A DNA stretch of 64,000 bases from Saccharopolyspora flava (GCF_900116135.1 NZ_FOZX01000012.1:1-64000), one strand, 5' to 3'; shown: positions 25,203-33,590, counted from the stretch's first letter. Made by a program: numbers and translations. Notes: generated by a model from the letters alone, not told the origin.

Positions 25203-25241
25203 GGCAAATGACACTATGGAGCAGCCATGTAATATGTCAAC
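25203..25241. promoter_or_regulatory. Overlapping divergent promoters
   Basis: Minus strand: TTGACA (25240-25235), 18-bp spacer, TAGTGT (25216-25211), ATG 25202. Plus strand: ATGACA (25208-25213), 16-bp spacer, TAATAT (25230-25235), GTG 25242. The -35 of each gene overlaps or abuts the -10 of the other, so only one polymerase can bind at a time. Confidence 0.7.
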
Positions 25242-25775
25242 GTGATTTTTGGGCATGACACGGAGGCGGCGCTGCAGGCCGCCGTCGCCCTGGTCAACAG
25301 CGACGGCGACCCGGACGCGCTGACGACCGTCCAGGCCGTCGACGCCTGGTACGCCGAGCACCGCTACACCGGTCGCCGCGATCGCGACGAGCGGGAGCTG
25401 GAGGAGCTCCGCGCCCTGCGGCCCGTGCTGCGCGACCTGTTCACCACCGACCGCGACCGCGCGGCGGGCCTGGTCAACGACATGCTCGCCGAGGCGGGCG
25501 CCCTCCCCCAGTTGGTGCGGCACGGCGACGAGGACTGGCACCTGCACGCCATCGGCACCGACGCGCCCCTGGCCCGGCGCGTGATCGTCGAGGTCGCGAT
25601 GGCGATGGTCGACGTCGTCCGGCTCGACGAGATGTCGCGGCTGTCGCTGTGCGCGGACGAGAACTGCCGGGGCGTGGTCCTCGACCTCACTCGCAACCGG
25701 TCGCGCCGGTTCTGCTCCACGGCCTGCGCCAACCGCAACGCCGTCGCCGCCTACCGGGCGCGGAAGAACCGGTGA
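25242..25775 (+). CDS. CGNR zinc-finger (ABATE domain) regulator
   Basis: 177 residues. N-terminal stress-related ABATE domain (about 1-125) and C-terminal CGNR zinc finger: CADENCRGVVLDLTRNRSRR-FCS-ACANRNAVAAYRAR, cited as the C-x4-C ... C-x3-C ligands at about 137, 142, 157 and 161. CGNR proteins are probable transcription regulators. Leaderless GTG start at 25242, six bases after TAATAT. The shared promoter with the EamA exporter suggests regulator-exporter pairing. Confidence 0.87.
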   Translation: MIFGHDTEAALQAAVALVNSDGDPDALTTVQAVDAWYAEHRYTGRRDRDERELEELRALRPVLRDLFTTDRDRAAGLVNDMLAEAGALPQLVRHGDEDWHLHAIGTDAPLARRVIVEVAMAMVDVVRLDEMSRLSLCADENCRGVVLDLTRNRSRRFCSTACANRNAVAAYRARKNR

Positions 25776-25821
25776 GACCGGGTGCGCGCAGCTCGCGGGG
25801 TGATCGGGCAGTATCGGGGGC

Positions 25822-27657
25822 GTGAGCACCTATCCCGAGGCGAAGATCCCCACTGCCCTGTTCGAGGACCCGGAGCGCGAGAGCCGGTGGCGAGCGCGGT
25901 TCACCGCACCGCGCGTGTCGCTGCCCGACTGGGCGCGGGACGCGCCGCAGCGCAGCCTGTACGTGTCGAACTTCAGCGGCACCTGGGAGATCTACGCCTG
26001 GGACCGCGACACCGACGAGCACCGCCAGGTCACCGACCGTCCACAGGGGACTTTCCACGGGACGCTGTCGGTCGACGGCGAGCAGATCTGGTGGTTCGAC
26101 GACACCGACGGCGACGAGTTCGGCAGCTGGATGGTCCAGCCGTTCGAGACCGGTGACGCCGCTCCCGCCGTCCCCGGCACCCACCCCGGCTACCCGGCCG
26201 GGCTGGAGCTGGGCAGTTCGGTGACCGGGCTGGGCATGTCCACCGACGACGGCGTCACCGTGTGGGTCGTGCGCGACGGCGGCAAGCCCGAGGTGCTCTA
26301 CCAGCACGAGCAGGACGGCGGGCTGTCCGCGATGTCCTGGGACGAGACGATGCTGGTCCTCTCGCACTCCGAGCACGGCGACTCCCGCCACCCGGCGCTG
26401 CGGGTGCTGCGCGTCGACGGCTCCGAGGTCGCCGAGAAGTGGGACGGCCCCGGCAAGTCGCTGGACGCGCTCGCGTTCGCGCCGGTCACCGGCGACCCGC
26501 GGCTGCTGGTGCTGCACGAGCGGCGCGGCAAGGAGGAACTGCTGGTCTGGGACGTCCTCGCCGACACCGAGACCGAGATCGAGCTGGACCTGCCGGGCGA
26601 GGTCTCCGCCGACTGGTTCCCGGACGGCAAGGCGCTGCTGATCGCCCACACCCAGCACGCGCGCACCACCATGCACCGCTACGACCTGGACTCCGGCGAG
26701 CTCACCGAGCTCGCCACTCCCCCGGGCACCGTGGCCGGGGCGGCCGTGCGCCCGGACCACGCGGTGGAGTACGTGTGGTCGTCGGCGGCGACGCCGTCGC
26801 TGGTGCGGACCGTGTCCGCCGACGGCGACGACCAGGTGCTGCTGACCCCGCCCGGCGAGCGCCCGCCGGAATCGCAGCCGGTCAGCGACGTGTTCGTGGA
26901 GATCCCCTACGGCCCGAACGACACCGTGCACGCGCTGGTCGCGCGGCCCGAGGGCGCCGGCGAGGGCCCGGTGCCGACGGTGTTCAGCCTCCACGGCGGT
27001 CCGCACGCGGCCGACGAGGACCGGTTCTCGGCCTACCGGGCGGCCTGGCTGGACGCCGGGTTCGCCGTGGTCGAGATCAACTACCGGGGTTCGACCGGCT
27101 ACGGCTCGGCCTGGCGGGACGCCATCGAGGGCAGGCCCGGCACGACCGAGCTGGAGGACGTCGCCCGGGTGCACGACTGGGCGATCGAGACCGGGCTGAC
27201 CACGCCCGCGCTGAGCGTCGTCGCGGGCGCCTCCTGGGGCGGCTACCTGACGCTGCTGGCGCTGGGCACCCAGCCGGAGCGGTGGGCGGGCGGTGTCGCC
27301 GGGGTGCCGGTGGCCGACTACGTCTCGGCGTTCGCCGACGAGATGGAGCCGCTGCGCGCCTACGACCGCGCGCTGTTCGGCGGGTCGCCGGAGGAGATCC
27401 CGGCGGTCTACGAGAAGGCCTCGCCGATCACCTACATCGACCAGGTGCGCGCGCCGGTGCTGGTGCTGGCCGGGGACAACGATCCGCGCTGCCCGATCCA
27501 GCAGATCCTCAACTACCTGGACCGGCTCGGTGAGCGGGAGATCCCGTTCGAGTTCTACCGCTACGACGCCGGTCACGGCTCGCTGGTGGTCGCCGAGACG
27601 CTGCGCCAGGTCGCGACGGAGATCCACTTCGCCCGGCGGGCCGTCGGGCTGGGGTGA
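25822..27657 (+). CDS. S9 family prolyl-oligopeptidase-type peptidase
   Basis: 611 residues. N-terminal beta-propeller (about 30-350) and C-terminal alpha/beta hydrolase. Catalytic triad Ser471 in GASWGG, Asp554 in GDNDPR and His585 in GHGS; HGGPHAAD gives the oxyanion region. No signal peptide, so cytoplasmic. The family includes acylaminoacyl-peptidases and dipeptidyl peptidases; specificity unknown. GTG 25822 is seven bases after CAGTAT. Convergent with the ABC exporter across a family B repeat. Confidence 0.92.
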   Translation: MSTYPEAKIPTALFEDPERESRWRARFTAPRVSLPDWARDAPQRSLYVSNFSGTWEIYAWDRDTDEHRQVTDRPQGTFHGTLSVDGEQIWWFDDTDGDEFGSWMVQPFETGDAAPAVPGTHPGYPAGLELGSSVTGLGMSTDDGVTVWVVRDGGKPEVLYQHEQDGGLSAMSWDETMLVLSHSEHGDSRHPALRVLRVDGSEVAEKWDGPGKSLDALAFAPVTGDPRLLVLHERRGKEELLVWDVLADTETEIELDLPGEVSADWFPDGKALLIAHTQHARTTMHRYDLDSGELTELATPPGTVAGAAVRPDHAVEYVWSSAATPSLVRTVSADGDDQVLLTPPGERPPESQPVSDVFVEIPYGPNDTVHALVARPEGAGEGPVPTVFSLHGGPHAADEDRFSAYRAAWLDAGFAVVEINYRGSTGYGSAWRDAIEGRPGTTELEDVARVHDWAIETGLTTPALSVVAGASWGGYLTLLALGTQPERWAGGVAGVPVADYVSAFADEMEPLRAYDRALFGGSPEEIPAVYEKASPITYIDQVRAPVLVLAGDNDPRCPIQQILNYLDRLGEREIPFEFYRYDAGHGSLVVAETLRQVATEIHFARRAVGLG

Positions 27658-27662
27658 GCGGC

Positions 27663-27738
27663 CGGGGACAGTTTTAGTCCAAATCACCCGGGGTCGATGC
27701 CCGAAATGTCGGGACAGTTTGGACTAAAACTGCCCCCT
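27663..27738. repeat. Dispersed palindromic element, family B, copy 3 (inverted)
   Basis: Outer arms GGGGACAGTTTTAGTCCAAA (27664-27683) and TTTGGACTAAAACTG (27718-27732) pair; centre in the minus orientation reads CTGTCCCGACATTTCGGGCA, nearly identical to copy 2. At the convergent junction of the peptidase and the ABC exporter. Confidence 0.88.
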
Positions 27739-27755
27739 GGCGACCTCGCCGAGCC

Positions 27756-29609
27756 CTAGCGACGAAAGATCAGGGGGAACGCCGGGAGGCGGACCGTCGG
27801 GGTGTCGTCGGGGGCGAACAGCTGCCCGGAGAGGCGGCGGGGCGGCGGGCTCTCGGCGCTCGGCCCCCGGAGGTCGGCGTCAACGCCGCCTCCGGGCGGT
27901 AGGTGCGCGGGCGGCAGGTGCGCGGGCGGTAGGTGCGCGGGCGGGCCTTGGTCGACGACGCGGCCGCCGTCGACGACCACGACGCGGTCGGCTTCGGCGG
28001 CCAGGTCGAGGTCGTGGCTGATCAGCAAGGTCGTGCGGGTCCGGGCCAGGCGGCGCAGCGGTTCCAGGACGCGCCGGGCGGAGGCCGCGTCGAGGCCGTT
28101 GGTGGGTTCGTCGAGGACCAGCACCGACGCGCCGCGCAGGATGGCGCGGGCGAGGGTGATCCGGCGCCGCTGACCGCCGGAGAGCAGCGCGCCGCGCTCC
28201 CCCAGCTCGGTGTCGTAGCCGTCGGGCAGGGCGCGGACGAACTCGTCCGCGTCGGCCTCGCGGGCGGCCGCGACGATCTCCGCGCGGGTGGCCGAGGGCG
28301 CGCCGAAGGCGATGTTGTCGGCGACCGTGCCGTGGAAGACCGCCGCTTCCTGCGGCACCAGGGCGATCTCGTCGCGCAGCGTCCGCACGCTCAGATCGGA
28401 CAGGTCCACGCCGTCGAGCGCGATGCGACCGGCCGTCGGGTCGTAGAACCGCAGCAGCAGCTTGGCCAGCGTGGACTTGCCCGCGCCGCTGGGCCCGGTG
28501 ACCATCGTGAACTCGCCCGGCCGGATCTCCAGGTCCAGGCCGGTCAGCGCGGGCCGATCGGCACCGGGGTAGGCGAAACCGACGCGCTCGAACCGGATTC
28601 CCCGGCGGCGCCCGGGCACCAACCGGCCCCGGCCGGCGTCGGTGACCGACGGGCGCTCGTCGAACAGCTCCACCAGCCGCTCCCCCGCGGCCCGGGCGGC
28701 GGTGACGGTCATGGTGATCTGACCGAGGTTCTGCAGCGGCGGGTAGAGGTAGCCGATGTAGGCGGCGAAGGCCAGCAGGCCGCCGATGCTGATGCGCTGC
28801 GCGGAGATCTCCCAGATCCCGACGCCGATCACCAGCAGGACGCACACCGTCTCGACGACGGTGACCAGCGGTGGGTACAGCGCGGTCAGCCGCGCCTGGG
28901 CGAGCTTCGCGCGGAACCACCGGTAGGACTGCTCGTGGAGCTTCTGCGACCGCCGTTCCTGCTGGTTGTACGCCTGCACGAGCTCGACGTGGGCGAGCCC
29001 TTCGGCGACCGCGGTGCTGATCGCGCCGTTGGCCGCGCGCTCCTCGGTCGACACCGTCCGGATCCGGGCCGAGAACCGGCGGGCGACCAGCCAGAACGCG
29101 GGCGCCAGGGCGAACGACAGCAGCGCCAGGTCCCAGCGCAGGTACAGCGCCGCGCCCGCGTAGAGAACGACCCCGACCACGGCGGTCGCGGTTTCCAGAA
29201 CACCGGACGCGACGAGTCTTTCCACCGCTTCCACATCGCCGGAAAAACGCGCGACGAGATCTCCTCCCGCTCTTCTCGCGAAGAAGTGCGGCGGCAATTC
29301 CTGCACGTGCTCGTACAGCGCTCCGCGCAATCGGAGGAGGAATCTCTCCGCGATTCCGGAGGCCAGGTATCCGCCGCAGAACGTCGCCACCGCACCGAGC
29401 GCCGCGATGCCCAACCAGGACGCGGCAGGCGCCCAGAACGCGGTGATGTCGCCGGTCGCCAGGGCCTCGTCGGTGAGGACCATGAACATCCGGATCGCCG
29501 CGGTGTCGGCGACCGCTGCGAGCACCAGCAGCACTGCGGAACCGGCCAGACCTGCGCGTTCCTGCCGCAGGTAGGGCCAGAACCGGCGGAAGAGCTCACC
29601 CGTCGTCAT
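27756..29609 (-). CDS. ABC exporter, fused membrane and ATPase domains
   Basis: 617 residues. Six-helix type I exporter domain (about 15-310) and ATPase domain with GPSGAGKST (Walker A), LSGGQRRRI (signature) and VLVLDEPTNG (Walker B). ATG 29609 is fixed by GGGAGGA five bases upstream; the longer open frame upstream runs through the peptide gene in another frame. The tail past about residue 570 is odd: three exact PPAHL repeats, then an acidic Pro-rich end. One-gene homodimeric exporters of this type often carry peptides, lipids or drugs. It lies 64 bases after a proline-rich peptide gene, separated by a hairpin, so that peptide is a candidate cargo. Confidence 0.9.
   Translation of the reverse strand: MTTGELFRRFWPYLRQERAGLAGSAVLLVLAAVADTAAIRMFMVLTDEALATGDITAFWAPAASWLGIAALGAVATFCGGYLASGIAERFLLRLRGALYEHVQELPPHFFARRAGGDLVARFSGDVEAVERLVASGVLETATAVVGVVLYAGAALYLRWDLALLSFALAPAFWLVARRFSARIRTVSTEERAANGAISTAVAEGLAHVELVQAYNQQERRSQKLHEQSYRWFRAKLAQARLTALYPPLVTVVETVCVLLVIGVGIWEISAQRISIGGLLAFAAYIGYLYPPLQNLGQITMTVTAARAAGERLVELFDERPSVTDAGRGRLVPGRRRGIRFERVGFAYPGADRPALTGLDLEIRPGEFTMVTGPSGAGKSTLAKLLLRFYDPTAGRIALDGVDLSDLSVRTLRDEIALVPQEAAVFHGTVADNIAFGAPSATRAEIVAAAREADADEFVRALPDGYDTELGERGALLSGGQRRRITLARAILRGASVLVLDEPTNGLDAASARRVLEPLRRLARTRTTLLISHDLDLAAEADRVVVVDGGRVVDQGPPAHLPPAHLPPAHLPPGGGVDADLRGPSAESPPPRRLSGQLFAPDDTPTVRLPAFPLIFRR
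27898..27942 (-). repeat. 15-bp tandem repeat encoding PPAHL x3
   Basis: Three units of GGYAGGTGCGCGGGC (27898-27912, 27913-27927, 27928-27942), differing by one base, in frame inside the C-terminal tail of the ABC exporter. Confidence 0.9.
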
Positions 29610-29626
29610 CTCGTCCTCCCGGGAGC

Positions 29627-29660
29627 GGGGCCGGCGGCGGAGGGGTCCACCGCCGGCCCC
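29627..29660 (-). terminator. Hairpin between peptide gene and ABC exporter
   Basis: GGGGCCGGCGG (29627-29637) and CCGCCGGCCCC (29650-29660) pair perfectly with a 12-base loop. No T-run follows, so it looks like an attenuating or mRNA-stabilising stem that would make more peptide message than exporter message. Confidence 0.6.
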
Positions 29661-29673
29661 GAAGCCCGCGTCG

Positions 29674-29772
29674 TCAGCGGCGCGGGGCCGGAGCGGGCTG
29701 CGGCTGCTGCGGGCGCTCCGGGAAGTGCGGACGCGGGTGGCCGTTACCGGGGAAGGGAATCGGGAAACCCAT
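29674..29772 (-). CDS. Proline-rich 32-residue peptide, possible exported/RiPP-like precursor
   Basis: ATG 29772 has GGAGG eight bases upstream (29785-29781) followed by AAAAAGAA; an earlier ATG (29787) overlaps this site and is unlikely. The product begins MGFPIPFPGNG, continues HPRPHFPERP and ends QPAPAPRR: about a third proline, no cysteine, no signal peptide, strongly basic end. The P-R-P-H pattern recalls proline-rich antimicrobial peptides of animals, by composition only. It is followed by a hairpin and an ABC exporter on the same strand, the arrangement of many small-peptide operons. No modification enzyme is adjacent. Function inferred, not shown. Confidence 0.6.
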   Translation of the reverse strand: MGFPIPFPGNGHPRPHFPERPQQPQPAPAPRR

Positions 29773-30021
29773 TTCTTTTTCCTCCATCGATCGGTTCTGC
29801 ATTTCTCCGCCGATTTCCAGCGGACACCGTTCAACTTAATGAGCGCGCCAGGGGGAATTCGACGTGAAGAGCCGCAGAATCGGCTGGACGTTCGCTGAAC
29901 GCGCGGGCGGACTTTTCGGGCGAAGGCGCGCTTTCACCCCACCGGGCTCCCAGCTCCCGGGGGCGGGGCTGTGAGCGACGCCCCTCCGGGGGGCCGGAAT
30001 ATCTCGTTCCGCGCGGTCGTC

Positions 30022-31089
30022 ATGGTGGGTGTGAGCCATCTGTTTGAACCGATCAAGCTGCGTGATCTGACCGTGCGCAACCGCGTGTGGGTCTCGCCCA
30101 TGTGCCAGTACTCGGCCACCGACGGCGTGCCCAACGACTGGCACCTGGTCCACCTGGGCCAGTTCGCCATCGGCGGCGCCGGTCTGGTCATCGCCGAGGC
30201 CTCGGGCGTCGTGCCGGAAGGCCGCATCACCCCGCACGACACCGGCATCTACAACGACGAGCAGGTCACCGCCTGGCGCCGGATCAACGACTTCGTGCAC
30301 GCCCAGGGCGCCGCGACCGGCATCCAGCTCGCGCACGCCGGCCGCAAGGCCTCCACCAGCCAGCCGTGGAACGGCGACACCACCGTCGACGCCTCCGAGG
30401 GCGGCTGGCAGACCGTCAGCTCCACCGACAAGGCCTTCGGCGACCTGGCCGCCCCGCGCGCGCTGACCGCCGAGGAGATCGCCGAGCTGCCGGAGCACTT
30501 CGCCGCCGCCGCGCGCCGCGCCGACGAGGCCGACTTCGACGTCGTCGAGCTGCACTTCGCGCACGGCTACCTGGCGCACCAGTTCTACTCGCCGCTGGTC
30601 AACGACCGGACCGACGCCTACGGCGGCAGCTTCGAGAACCGCGTGCGGGTGCTGCTGGAGATCACCGACGCGGTGCGCGCGGTGTGGCCGGAGGGCAAGC
30701 CGCTGTTCGCCCGCCTGTCGGCGACCGACTGGGCCGAGGGCGGCTGGACCGGCGACGACTCGGTGCGGCTGTCCCGGCTGCTGGCCGAGCGCGGCGTCGA
30801 CCTCATCGACGCCTCCACCGGTGGCGCGATCCCGGACGCCCAGATCCCGGTGCGCTCCGGCTACCAGGTCCCGTTCGCGCGGCAGATCAAGCTCGAGGCC
30901 GAGGTGCCCACCGGTTCGGTCGGCCTGATCACCGCACCGGAGCAGGCCGAGGAGATCGTGGCGTCGGGTTCGGCGGACGCGGTGCTGCTCGCCCGCGAGC
31001 TGCTGCGCGACCCGCACTGGCCGCTGCACGCCGCCGACCGCCTCCGCGCCGACACCCTCTGGCCCGTCCAGTACGAACGCGCCCGATGA
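30022..31089 (+). CDS. Old Yellow Enzyme, YqjM-type ene-reductase
   Basis: 355 residues. FMN-dependent TIM barrel with SPMCQYSA (the redox-tuning cysteine of the YqjM class), LAHAGRKA, and HFAHGYLAHQF followed by NDRTDAYGGSFENR. Reduces activated C=C bonds of enones using NADPH. Start is ATG 30022 or GTG 30031 (VSHLFEP); the open frame further upstream has no conserved sequence. Divergent from the peptide/ABC operon, and convergent with dps across a 23-bp palindrome. Confidence 0.93.
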   Translation: MVGVSHLFEPIKLRDLTVRNRVWVSPMCQYSATDGVPNDWHLVHLGQFAIGGAGLVIAEASGVVPEGRITPHDTGIYNDEQVTAWRRINDFVHAQGAATGIQLAHAGRKASTSQPWNGDTTVDASEGGWQTVSSTDKAFGDLAAPRALTAEEIAELPEHFAAAARRADEADFDVVELHFAHGYLAHQFYSPLVNDRTDAYGGSFENRVRVLLEITDAVRAVWPEGKPLFARLSATDWAEGGWTGDDSVRLSRLLAERGVDLIDASTGGAIPDAQIPVRSGYQVPFARQIKLEAEVPTGSVGLITAPEQAEEIVASGSADAVLLARELLRDPHWPLHAADRLRADTLWPVQYERAR

Positions 31090-31102
31090 GCTGACACCCG
31101 AT

Positions 31103-31167
31103 CGAAAACCCCGGTTTTCATCGCGCGAAAACCGGGGTTTTTGACGCGATGAAAACCGGGGTTTTCG
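31103..31167. repeat. Perfect 23-bp inverted repeat with alternative pairing, family D
   Basis: 31103-31125 and 31145-31167 are exact complements (arm starts CGAAAACCCCGGTTTTCATC). The 19-base centre repeats AAAACCGGGGTTTT, so the left arm can pair with either partner. Bidirectional terminator candidate between convergent OYE and dps. Confidence 0.85.
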
Positions 31168-31182
31168 ACGGCGGGGCGGGTG

Positions 31183-31719
31183 TCAGGCGAGTTGGGCCTG
31201 CCACATCCAGCGGGACTTCTCGAGGTCGCTGGAGATGGCGATCAGGAGGTCCTGGGTGACCAGGTCGGTCTTGTCGGTCTCGTCGATGCGCTTGCGGAGT
31301 CGGGTGATGACCTCGCCGAGGGAATCGACGATCGCCTCGATGACCTGCTTGTCGGTGCGCCAGTCCGCCGGGAACTCCGGCAGGCCGGAGCCCTTGGCGA
31401 CGGTGGCGGCGCGGCCGTCCGGGGAGACGCCGATGGCCACGGCGCGCTCGGCGACGTCGTCGGCGTAGCCCCGGGCCGCGGTGACCAGCTCGTCGAGCTG
31501 CAGGTGCACGTCGCGGAAGAACCGGCCCACGACGTTCCAGTGCGCCTGCTTGGCGACCAGGTGCAGGTCGATCAGGTCGAGCAGGGTGTCCTGCAGGACC
31601 TCGCCGGTGATCTCGCGGTCGGCGTCGCCGAGCGGGCTGGTGATCGGGCCGCTGCTCTTGGACGCGCTCTTCTTCGCCGAGCTCTTCTTCGGGGTCTTGG
31701 AGTCACTCTTCTGGGCCAT
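31183..31719 (-). CDS. dps: Dps ferritin-like DNA-binding protein
   Basis: 178 residues. The lysine/serine-rich N-terminal tail (KTPKKSSAKKSASKSS) would bind DNA, as in mycobacterial Dps. The ferroxidase site lies in VAKQAHWNVVGRFFRDVH and LDELVTAARGYADDVAERAV (His, His, Asp, Glu). Forms dodecamers that store iron and protect DNA from peroxide. ATG 31719 begins the tail; GAGGAGG is about 11 bases upstream. Downstream of an FMN reductase on the same strand with a 78-base gap. Confidence 0.94.
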   Translation of the reverse strand: MAQKSDSKTPKKSSAKKSASKSSGPITSPLGDADREITGEVLQDTLLDLIDLHLVAKQAHWNVVGRFFRDVHLQLDELVTAARGYADDVAERAVAIGVSPDGRAATVAKGSGLPEFPADWRTDKQVIEAIVDSLGEVITRLRKRIDETDKTDLVTQDLLIAISSDLEKSRWMWQAQLA

Positions 31720-31797
31720 GGGCTCGCACAACCTCCTCGAGAACGTGCAGACCCGGTTCAGGGTGCTGCCCAGGAGGTACCCGCGCACGTCGGGCGT

Positions 31798-32355
31798 TCA
31801 CACCCGCCGTTCGGCGAACTCCACGACCTGTCGCCCGATGGTGCGCAACGTGGCGGTGACCTTCTCGTCCTCGCAGGTGCCGTCGGCGTCGAAGCGCGTC
31901 TCGGCGGAGTTCACCGCGCCGCCCAGCGGGGTCGGCCAGCCGCGCAGCGCGTGCACGACGGAGCGCAGCGCCTGCAGCGTGGTGACGGTGGCCTGCCAGC
32001 CGTAGGCGGTGCCGATGCAGCCGACGGCGCGGCCGTCGAGGTACGGGCGGGCGTCGCCGCGCAGGTCCTCGACGTAGTCGAGGGCGTTCTTGACCAGGCC
32101 GGACACCGTGCCGTGGTAGCCGGGCGAGGCGATCAGCACGCCGTCGGCGGTGCGCAGCGCCTCGACGAGCTCGGCGGCGTTGGCGGAGCGCTCGGTCACG
32201 TGCGGGTCGTAGAACGGCAGGTCCAGGTCGGAGCCGGTGATCGCCCGGACTTTCGCCCCCGCCTCGCGAGCTCCCTCCAGCGCGGCGTGCAGCACGCGCT
32301 CGGACTGCGAGTCGGGGCGGACCGAGCCACCGATCCCCACCACGGTCACCGTCAT
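31798..32355 (-). CDS. NAD(P)H-dependent FMN reductase
   Basis: 185 residues of the FMN_red flavodoxin-like fold: GIGGSVRPDSQSERVL (phosphate loop for FMN), ASPGYHGTVSGLVKNALDYVE and the glycine-rich IGTAYGWQ. It reduces FMN or quinones. A MerR-type promoter with a SoxR-like operator lies 60-90 bases upstream; in Streptomyces coelicolor an FMN reductase is a known SoxR target, which fits. Probably followed by dps in the same oxidative-stress theme. Confidence 0.9.
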   Translation of the reverse strand: MTVTVVGIGGSVRPDSQSERVLHAALEGAREAGAKVRAITGSDLDLPFYDPHVTERSANAAELVEALRTADGVLIASPGYHGTVSGLVKNALDYVEDLRGDARPYLDGRAVGCIGTAYGWQATVTTLQALRSVVHALRGWPTPLGGAVNSAETRFDADGTCEDEKVTATLRTIGRQVVEFAERRV

Positions 32356-32413
32356 GTGCCGATCCTTTCACCCGAACCTGGGATCTGTCGCCCCCGTTGT
32401 GCTGTGCGGGGTC

Positions 32414-32444
32414 ACGCTAGGACCTCGAGTCCGCTGGAGGTCAA
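32414..32444 (-). promoter_or_regulatory. MerR-family promoter with SoxR-like box
   Basis: Minus strand: TTGACC (32444-32439), a 19-bp spacer, TAGCGT (32419-32414). The long spacer is diagnostic of MerR-type activation. It contains CCTCGAGTCCGCTGGAGG (32423-32440), matching CCTC-AG....CT-GAGG of SoxR boxes. No soxR gene is in the window. Confidence 0.7.
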
Positions 32445-32516
32445 GGTCAACGGGACACTTGGCTACTTGCGGGTAACATACGACACCACCATCACCTTCC
32501 CGGGAAGGCCAGGCTC

Positions 32517-33584
32517 ATGCCCAACGTCGTCGAAGCGCTGCAGCCCGCACTGGAAGGCGCGGCCATGCGCGCCGTGTACGCACTTCCCCAGCCCCTGCGC
32601 AGGCTCATCGCGGGCCCGCCCGTCCGGCTGGACGACCAGGAACTCGCACTCGACGCGCAGCTGCTGCTCAAGCTGCAGAAGATCACCGGCCAGACCGGCC
32701 TGTCCGCCCCGACCGCGGAGCAGGCACGCGCGGGCATGGCGCACGCGACGAAGATCACCTCGGGCGCTCCGCTGTCCGGCGTGGTGGTCGCCGAGCGCAC
32801 CATCCCGAGCCCGAACGGCGACCTGGCCGCGCGGCTCTACCGGCCCAAGGACCTCACCGAGACCGGCCCGCTGCTGGTCTTCTACCACGGCGGCGGCTGG
32901 GTGATCGGCGATCTCGACAGCTACGACGACCTGTGCCGGTTCCTCGCCAAGAACGCCGGCATCCGGGTGCTGTCGGTGGACTACCGGCTGGCCCCGGAGT
33001 ACCCGTTCCCGGCCGCGCTCGACGACGCGCTGACCGCCTACAGCTACGCCGTGGACAACGCCGCCGAGCTGGGGTCCTCCAGCGACGCGATCGCGGTCGG
33101 CGGCGACTCGGCGGGCGGCAACCTCGCCGCCGCCGTCGCGCTGCAGACGACCCGATCGGGTGCGCAGAAGCCGCTGCTGCAGCTGCTGCTGTACCCGGCG
33201 GTGGACGCGACCCGGCGGCGCCGCTCCCGGGAGCTGTTCGGCGACGGGTTCCTGCTCACCGACCACGACATGACCTGGTTCATGGAGCAGTACTCGCCCG
33301 ACGAGTCCACGCTGACCGACCCGCGGCTGTCGGTGCTGCTGGCCGACGACCACACCGACCTGCCCACGGCGATCGTCGTGACCTGCGGTTTCGACCCGCT
33401 GCGCGACGAGGGCGAGGCCTACGCCCAGACCCTGACGGACGCGGGCGTTCCGGTGGTGGCGCGGCGGTTCCCGGACCTGATCCACGGGTTCGCCAGCATC
33501 CGCCCGGTCGGCCACCGCTTCGAAGAAGCCCTCTTCGAGGTCGTCGGCAACGTGCGCGCGGTCCTCGACCTGCGCAAGTCCTGA
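32517..33584 (+). CDS. HSL-family alpha/beta hydrolase (lipase/esterase)
   Basis: 355 residues. Hormone-sensitive-lipase motifs: HGGGW (from His124) for the oxyanion hole, GDSAGG with Ser198, then GFDPLRDEGE (Asp) and LIHGF (His). RBS GGAAGG lies eight bases before ATG 32517. Extra helical N-terminal part of about 85 residues as in mycobacterial LipN/LipH relatives. Cytoplasmic, no signal peptide. Likely hydrolyses short-chain esters; natural substrate unknown. Confidence 0.92.
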   Translation: MPNVVEALQPALEGAAMRAVYALPQPLRRLIAGPPVRLDDQELALDAQLLLKLQKITGQTGLSAPTAEQARAGMAHATKITSGAPLSGVVVAERTIPSPNGDLAARLYRPKDLTETGPLLVFYHGGGWVIGDLDSYDDLCRFLAKNAGIRVLSVDYRLAPEYPFPAALDDALTAYSYAVDNAAELGSSSDAIAVGGDSAGGNLAAAVALQTTRSGAQKPLLQLLLYPAVDATRRRRSRELFGDGFLLTDHDMTWFMEQYSPDESTLTDPRLSVLLADDHTDLPTAIVVTCGFDPLRDEGEAYAQTLTDAGVPVVARRFPDLIHGFASIRPVGHRFEEALFEVVGNVRAVLDLRKS

Positions 33585-33590
33585 CCCGAT

